Source: Bacteriovoracaceae bacterium
Lineage (GTDB): Bacteria > Bdellovibrionota > Bacteriovoracia > Bacteriovoracales > Bacteriovoracaceae
DNA length: 64,000 bases
Direction: 5' to 3'
NCBI GenBank assembly: GCA_024711325.1
Contig: JANJTC010000003.1
Span: 186,001 to 250,000 of the forward strand
Part shown: positions 60,767 through 64,000 of the stretch, piece after piece
How positions within the stretch are numbered: the stretch's first letter is position 1
Layout of the letters: the number at the start of each line of letters is the position of its first letter
Translations under genes and position numbers: made by a program
Notes under the pieces: model-generated
Seen by the model: the letters and a program-made list of their open reading frames with translations, nothing else
What the model was told of the DNA's origin: nothing
Database searches by the model: none

Positions 60767-61757
60767 TTGAGATGACTTTCCCCAGACGTCCTTCGTCGGT
60801 CGAGAAATAGAGATTTCCATCTGGCCCTGGTCTTACATTCCGCCATCTCCATCCCAGCTCTTTAAAAAACTCTTCTTGTTTTCCGACTTTTGTCCCTTTT
60901 AATTCCAATCTTCTCAAATGCTCACCCGAGAGATTAGCGAGCCAAATATCGTTCTTCCAGAAAGTCATGGCAGAAGGAGAAATTGATGGAACCCAGTACA
61001 CAATCGGTCCTTCCACTCCAGGCTTACTCTTTACTCCAATCTTTGGTCCCGAGTATTCACGGCCATAAGTCACAATCGGCCAGCCATAGTTACCATCTTT
61101 CTTGATGAGATTAACTTCATCCCCACCCTGAGGACCCATCTCCGCTTCCCACAATTCCTGAGTTCCCGGTCTCATGGCCAATCCCTGAGGGCTCCGGTGA
61201 CCCAGACTCCAAACTTCGGGCGAAGAGCCGTCTTCCTTCATACGGATGATTTTTCCCAGATAGTTGTCTTTTTTCTGGATCATCTCTCTTTCAGCTCGCT
61301 CACCCGATGTGATGAAGACATTTCCTTCATTATCAAATTCAATGCGTGAACCATAATGGTAATCATTGGTACTTTTATCAGCGGTAAATATTTTTTTAAA
61401 ATCTACCAGTTTATTGTCTACAAGTTTTCCACGTCCCAAGGCAGTTGCTGAATATTTATCCATCGGCTCAGAGTAAGTGAAATAAATGTAACCATTACTG
61501 GGATGTACCCTCACATCCAACATTCCTCCCTGACCTACGGCGTGGACCTTAGGTGTTCCACTGAGTAAAGAAGCTTTTTTGGTCTTTGGGTCAAAGACAA
61601 AAACTTTCCCGCCGCGTTCTGTGAAAATAATTTTACCATCCTTAAGAAAATCAAACCCCCAAATGACATCATCTTGTTTCAGCAAGACTTCATAGGCAGG
61701 CTTAGCAAAAGTATTGAGAGATAAGGTAAGAAGAATGAGAATAAAAATGTTTTTCAT
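60759..61757 (-). CDS. PQQ-type soluble aldose sugar dehydrogenase family
   Basis: A 332-residue six-bladed propeller protein of the glucose/sorbosone dehydrogenase family (YliI/Asd). A signal peptide (MKNIFILILLTLSLNTFA) directs it to the periplasm. Motifs are WGFDFLKDGKIIFTERGG, GQGGMLDVRVHP, SRIEFDNEGNVFITSGER, LGHRSPQGLAM, EMGPQGGDEVN and NYGWPIVTYG, with His and Arg at PQQ-binding positions. It overlaps the upstream nitroreductase by 4 bases. Confidence 0.92.
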   Translation of the reverse strand: MKNIFILILLTLSLNTFAKPAYEVLLKQDDVIWGFDFLKDGKIIFTERGGKVFVFDPKTKKASLLSGTPKVHAVGQGGMLDVRVHPSNGYIYFTYSEPMDKYSATALGRGKLVDNKLVDFKKIFTADKSTNDYHYGSRIEFDNEGNVFITSGERAEREMIQKKDNYLGKIIRMKEDGSSPEVWSLGHRSPQGLAMRPGTQELWEAEMGPQGGDEVNLIKKDGNYGWPIVTYGREYSGPKIGVKSKPGVEGPIVYWVPSISPSAMTFWKNDIWLANLSGEHLRRLELKGTKVGKQEEFFKELGWRWRNVRPGPDGNLYFSTDEGRLGKVISIN

Positions 61758-62527
61758 ATAATTTTAATAAACCTTTCAGACGGCATTCTGACCCGAGGGC
61801 CATAGACACCTTTTTTATCGCGCTTTCCAACACTGATGACCATGACAATTTCAGCATTTCTTCCCAGTCCCAAAGTTTTCTTAATTCGTGAGGAATCATG
61901 GCCTTCCATTGGGCAAGTATCAAAACCATGCGCAGAGAAACCCATCATAATATTCTGACAGGCCAAAGCGGTTGATTTGACCGACCAAACCCTCATATCA
62001 GATCTTGAATAAGGTTCTCGGGGAATTGGTCTAAAAACACCTACAATGCTTGCTACTAGTCTTTTACAAAATCCGAAAATACTAAGAGGTCCTTGAGAAT
62101 AAACTAATGGTACGAGTTTTTCATAATAGGCCCTGGCCGAAGAGGGAACTTTATCGTTCTTACTGAAAAGCGCAATCATGTCTTTCCTGGTTTCTTTCCA
62201 GGTATCAATCCGGGCAACGGCCACAATGAGTTCCTGAGCAGTCTTTGCTGCTGGCTGATTGAAGCAGGCCTCTACAATTTCTGATTTTTTTCGAGGATCT
62301 TGCACCCAATAAAATTCCCAGGGTTGAAGATTGGAAGAATTCGCGGCATCTAATCCCCAATTGAGTACTTGTTCCATTACTTCTTTAGGAACTCGTTGAG
62401 TCGTATAAACTCTGACTGATCTGCGATTACGAATGATATTATCAAAGGCTTCGGGAGATGTTTCTCGTAGGTCTTCCTGATAATCCATTTCGGGAGTGCG
62501 GGTTAGAATTTCGGTTGGATCCTTCAT
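61754..62527 (-). CDS. Nitroreductase family protein
   Basis: An FMN-dependent oxidoreductase of 257 residues. It has RNRRSVRVYTTQRVPKEV (FMN contact), DAANSSNLQPWEFYWV and a C-terminal GLGRNAEIVMVISVGKRDK. It is longer than typical (about 200 residues), with an N-terminal extension and an insertion around PRE-YSRSD. The 4-base ATGA overlap with the sugar dehydrogenase puts both in one operon. The substrate is unknown. Confidence 0.85.
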   Translation of the reverse strand: MKDPTEILTRTPEMDYQEDLRETSPEAFDNIIRNRRSVRVYTTQRVPKEVMEQVLNWGLDAANSSNLQPWEFYWVQDPRKKSEIVEACFNQPAAKTAQELIVAVARIDTWKETRKDMIALFSKNDKVPSSARAYYEKLVPLVYSQGPLSIFGFCKRLVASIVGVFRPIPREPYSRSDMRVWSVKSTALACQNIMMGFSAHGFDTCPMEGHDSSRIKKTLGLGRNAEIVMVISVGKRDKKGVYGPRVRMPSERFIKII

Positions 62528-62541
62528 CGGTATCTCTTTTT

Positions 62542-63939
62542 TTAGAATTTGCGTTCATACTTTATCCCTAAGGTATGAATAAGATCGGCCCGGTTTCTAT
62601 TGTCGTCTTCAGCGTGGGCATATCTTCTGGTTAGAGGATCCTTATGTTGATCCACTCCTGCAAATACTTTTAGCACGTTTCCTTTTTTATCACTATAGAC
62701 AGTGCCATATAAAGTCACGCCGATGTTGGTATAACTTTTATTATCGCCATAATGCTTATGATCAGCTTTAAGACGCGCTTCAAGCACTGGGGGACTTCCT
62801 GCTTGAGAACGAAAGAGCTGGTTTGTATTAACTGCCACTTCTGTGGAGAGTCCAACAAAAGAATTCTCCATTCCGGCGGTACTGCCCTGTACTTTGCCTT
62901 CTATGGCATATTTAACACCTAACCAGGTGAGGGGAGTTGAAGATTTTTCCATACCAACCGCCAGCCCGGTTTGGAGTCTGGTCTCATTGTTTCGATGTGG
63001 TAAATTATGATATTGGATTGCTCCCCCCCATTCATGCCACTTGTCCTGGATTTTTGGAGCGAGACCACCTGAATCAGTTAAACGCTCTACTGAGCCAATT
63101 ACTTTAAAGTATTTATCACCGTTAGTTTGATTCACACGAACTTCGAATAAGAGGCCATCAACAGTAACCAGATTTTGATAGCGGCGATTTTCTTCATCTC
63201 TTATTTTGTTATTAACACGTGCGAGTTCACTGTAAGCATCGGTATATTGCGAAAGCTTGAGGCCGCCTTTTTCATAATTCATTTCGGCGCTCCAGTTTAA
63301 ACCAAAGGTATAACCCCGGTCATCACCTTCCCACCAGGGTAAGTCCTGTTCATTTTCTATAAACTGTCTTCCAATTCCGTGGAAAAAATTATCATTTTTT
63401 GTTCCGAACTCCAGTGAAATATCCTGCAGTTTACCCAATTTAAGAAAGCCTTCACTGGCCATCTTTTGATCCACTAACTCTCTTTCAATCTTTAACTGTG
63501 ATTCAGGATCAAAACGTAGATCAATAAAAGGCGTCACTGTGAGTTCTTTTTCAGATTCCAGACATTCTTCCACCGAACCCAGCTGGTCAGGCAGTTGACT
63601 CAGACTTTTTAGAGCAGGTGTAAGAAGGGCCTCATCACCTGGATACTCAAAACGGAACTTCTCTTCAAAATGAGCAAGAATGATTTTCTTAAGCTGGACC
63701 TGATCAGAATTCACATCATCAGAATACTGACTCATGTTTTTTTCTAGCTGCTGGTACTGATCTGCAAGATCGGCCGTTGGTGTGAGCTTAAAAGAACTGC
63801 GATTTTTCAAGCAGACCAGTTCGTATTGAGAGACTTCTTTCTGGTAAAATAGCTGACAGGCCTTATTAGCACTGGTGAACACAGGATGAGTGCTTTCGGC
63901 CCTTAGACCTGAAATAATGAATAATAAAATGAGCATCAT
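62542..63939 (-). CDS. Outer-membrane beta-barrel protein, possibly LpxR-like
   Basis: A 465-residue exported protein. The signal peptide is short (MMLILLFIISGLRA). The N-terminal 150 residues are Gln/Glu-rich and helical. The rest shows beta-barrel strands ending in KYERKF with a terminal aromatic residue. The segment NDNFFHGIGRQF and DDRGYTFGLNW recall LpxR (lipid A 3'-O-deacylase). It may be an LpxR-like enzyme, but the catalytic residues cannot be verified by eye. It lies 14 bases upstream of the nitroreductase gene. Confidence 0.55.
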   Translation of the reverse strand: MMLILLFIISGLRAESTHPVFTSANKACQLFYQKEVSQYELVCLKNRSSFKLTPTADLADQYQQLEKNMSQYSDDVNSDQVQLKKIILAHFEEKFRFEYPGDEALLTPALKSLSQLPDQLGSVEECLESEKELTVTPFIDLRFDPESQLKIERELVDQKMASEGFLKLGKLQDISLEFGTKNDNFFHGIGRQFIENEQDLPWWEGDDRGYTFGLNWSAEMNYEKGGLKLSQYTDAYSELARVNNKIRDEENRRYQNLVTVDGLLFEVRVNQTNGDKYFKVIGSVERLTDSGGLAPKIQDKWHEWGGAIQYHNLPHRNNETRLQTGLAVGMEKSSTPLTWLGVKYAIEGKVQGSTAGMENSFVGLSTEVAVNTNQLFRSQAGSPPVLEARLKADHKHYGDNKSYTNIGVTLYGTVYSDKKGNVLKVFAGVDQHKDPLTRRYAHAEDDNRNRADLIHTLGIKYERKF

Positions 63940-64000
63940 AGGTTCATATACCTGATGCTTACTGATCGGTTTAATCGGGAAATATCATTAAAATTTAATT

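Overview
The window reads as one long stretch of surface-polysaccharide chromosome from a Gram-negative, AT-rich bacterium. Gram-negative envelope genes are present: a heptosyltransferase, two O-antigen ligases, an LPS-core type glycosyltransferase and an LpxR-like outer-membrane barrel. The combination of a REP-associated tyrosine transposase (RAYT), dispersed REP-like palindromes built on GGTGTCAGCTACCTTTT and BrnT/BrnA pairs would fit the Bdellovibrionota (Bacteriovorax/Peredibacter type). That placement is an inference from gene style; there is no rRNA or other marker to prove it. I found no tRNA, rRNA, CRISPR array or prophage.

Layout. (1) 1-11.9 kb: a sugar-phosphate transferase cut by the window edge, an FkbM methyltransferase, a CapK-like adenylate-forming enzyme, glycosyltransferases, a Wzm/Wzt-type ABC exporter, and a nonulosonic (sialic-like) acid branch (NeuB-like synthase, NeuA-phosphatase fusion). 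(2) 12-19.4 kb: an HAD phosphatase, SDR reductases, an MptE/DUF115-like protein, an SDR-phosphoribosyltransferase fusion, a TylF-like methyltransferase, a glycosyltransferase and a protein of unknown family. (3) 19.4-37.5 kb: a large glycosyltransferase block with a polysaccharide deacetylase, rmlC-rmlD, wecB, an O-antigen ligase, two polytopic GT-C-like proteins, a DPM1-like transferase and a second initiating phosphotransferase. (4) 37.5-50.3 kb: a mosaic rich in REP elements, with an OafA-type acyltransferase, a decayed brnT beside an intact brnA, a second ligase paralogue, a duplicated coiled-coil/membrane cassette flanking a winged-helix regulator, an acyl-CoA dehydrogenase, the RAYT, an intact brnTA pair, a secreted protein and ugd. 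(5) 50.4-54.8 kb: an AT-rich island with a 42-codon lipoprotein-like peptide, a methyltransferase/solute-binding-protein fusion, an alpha/beta hydrolase and a divergent hybrid histidine kinase. (6) 54.8-64 kb: more housekeeping-like genes (GT4, folA, galE, queC, GT2, heptosyltransferase, sugar dehydrogenase, nitroreductase, outer-membrane barrel).

How the genes fit together. Two lipid-linked initiators, many GT-A and GT-B transferases, an ABC exporter and two ligases could build at least two glycans on undecaprenyl phosphate, export them and attach them to lipid A-core. Precursor genes in the window supply parts of dTDP-rhamnose (rmlC, rmlD but not rmlA, rmlB), UDP-ManNAc (wecB), UDP-glucuronate (ugd), UDP-galactose (galE) and a CMP-nonulosonate.

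The best candidates for undescribed biology are the 50.4-54.8 kb island, which looks like a small-peptide or small-molecule sensing system, and the SDR-PRTase fusion at 14752-16305, whose catalytic Tyr is replaced by Phe. The REP/RAYT-shaped mosaic at 37-50 kb comes next, with REP sequence read into two protein C termini, a duplicated cassette and a decayed toxin gene. Several very small ORFs absent from a standard ORF scan are included.
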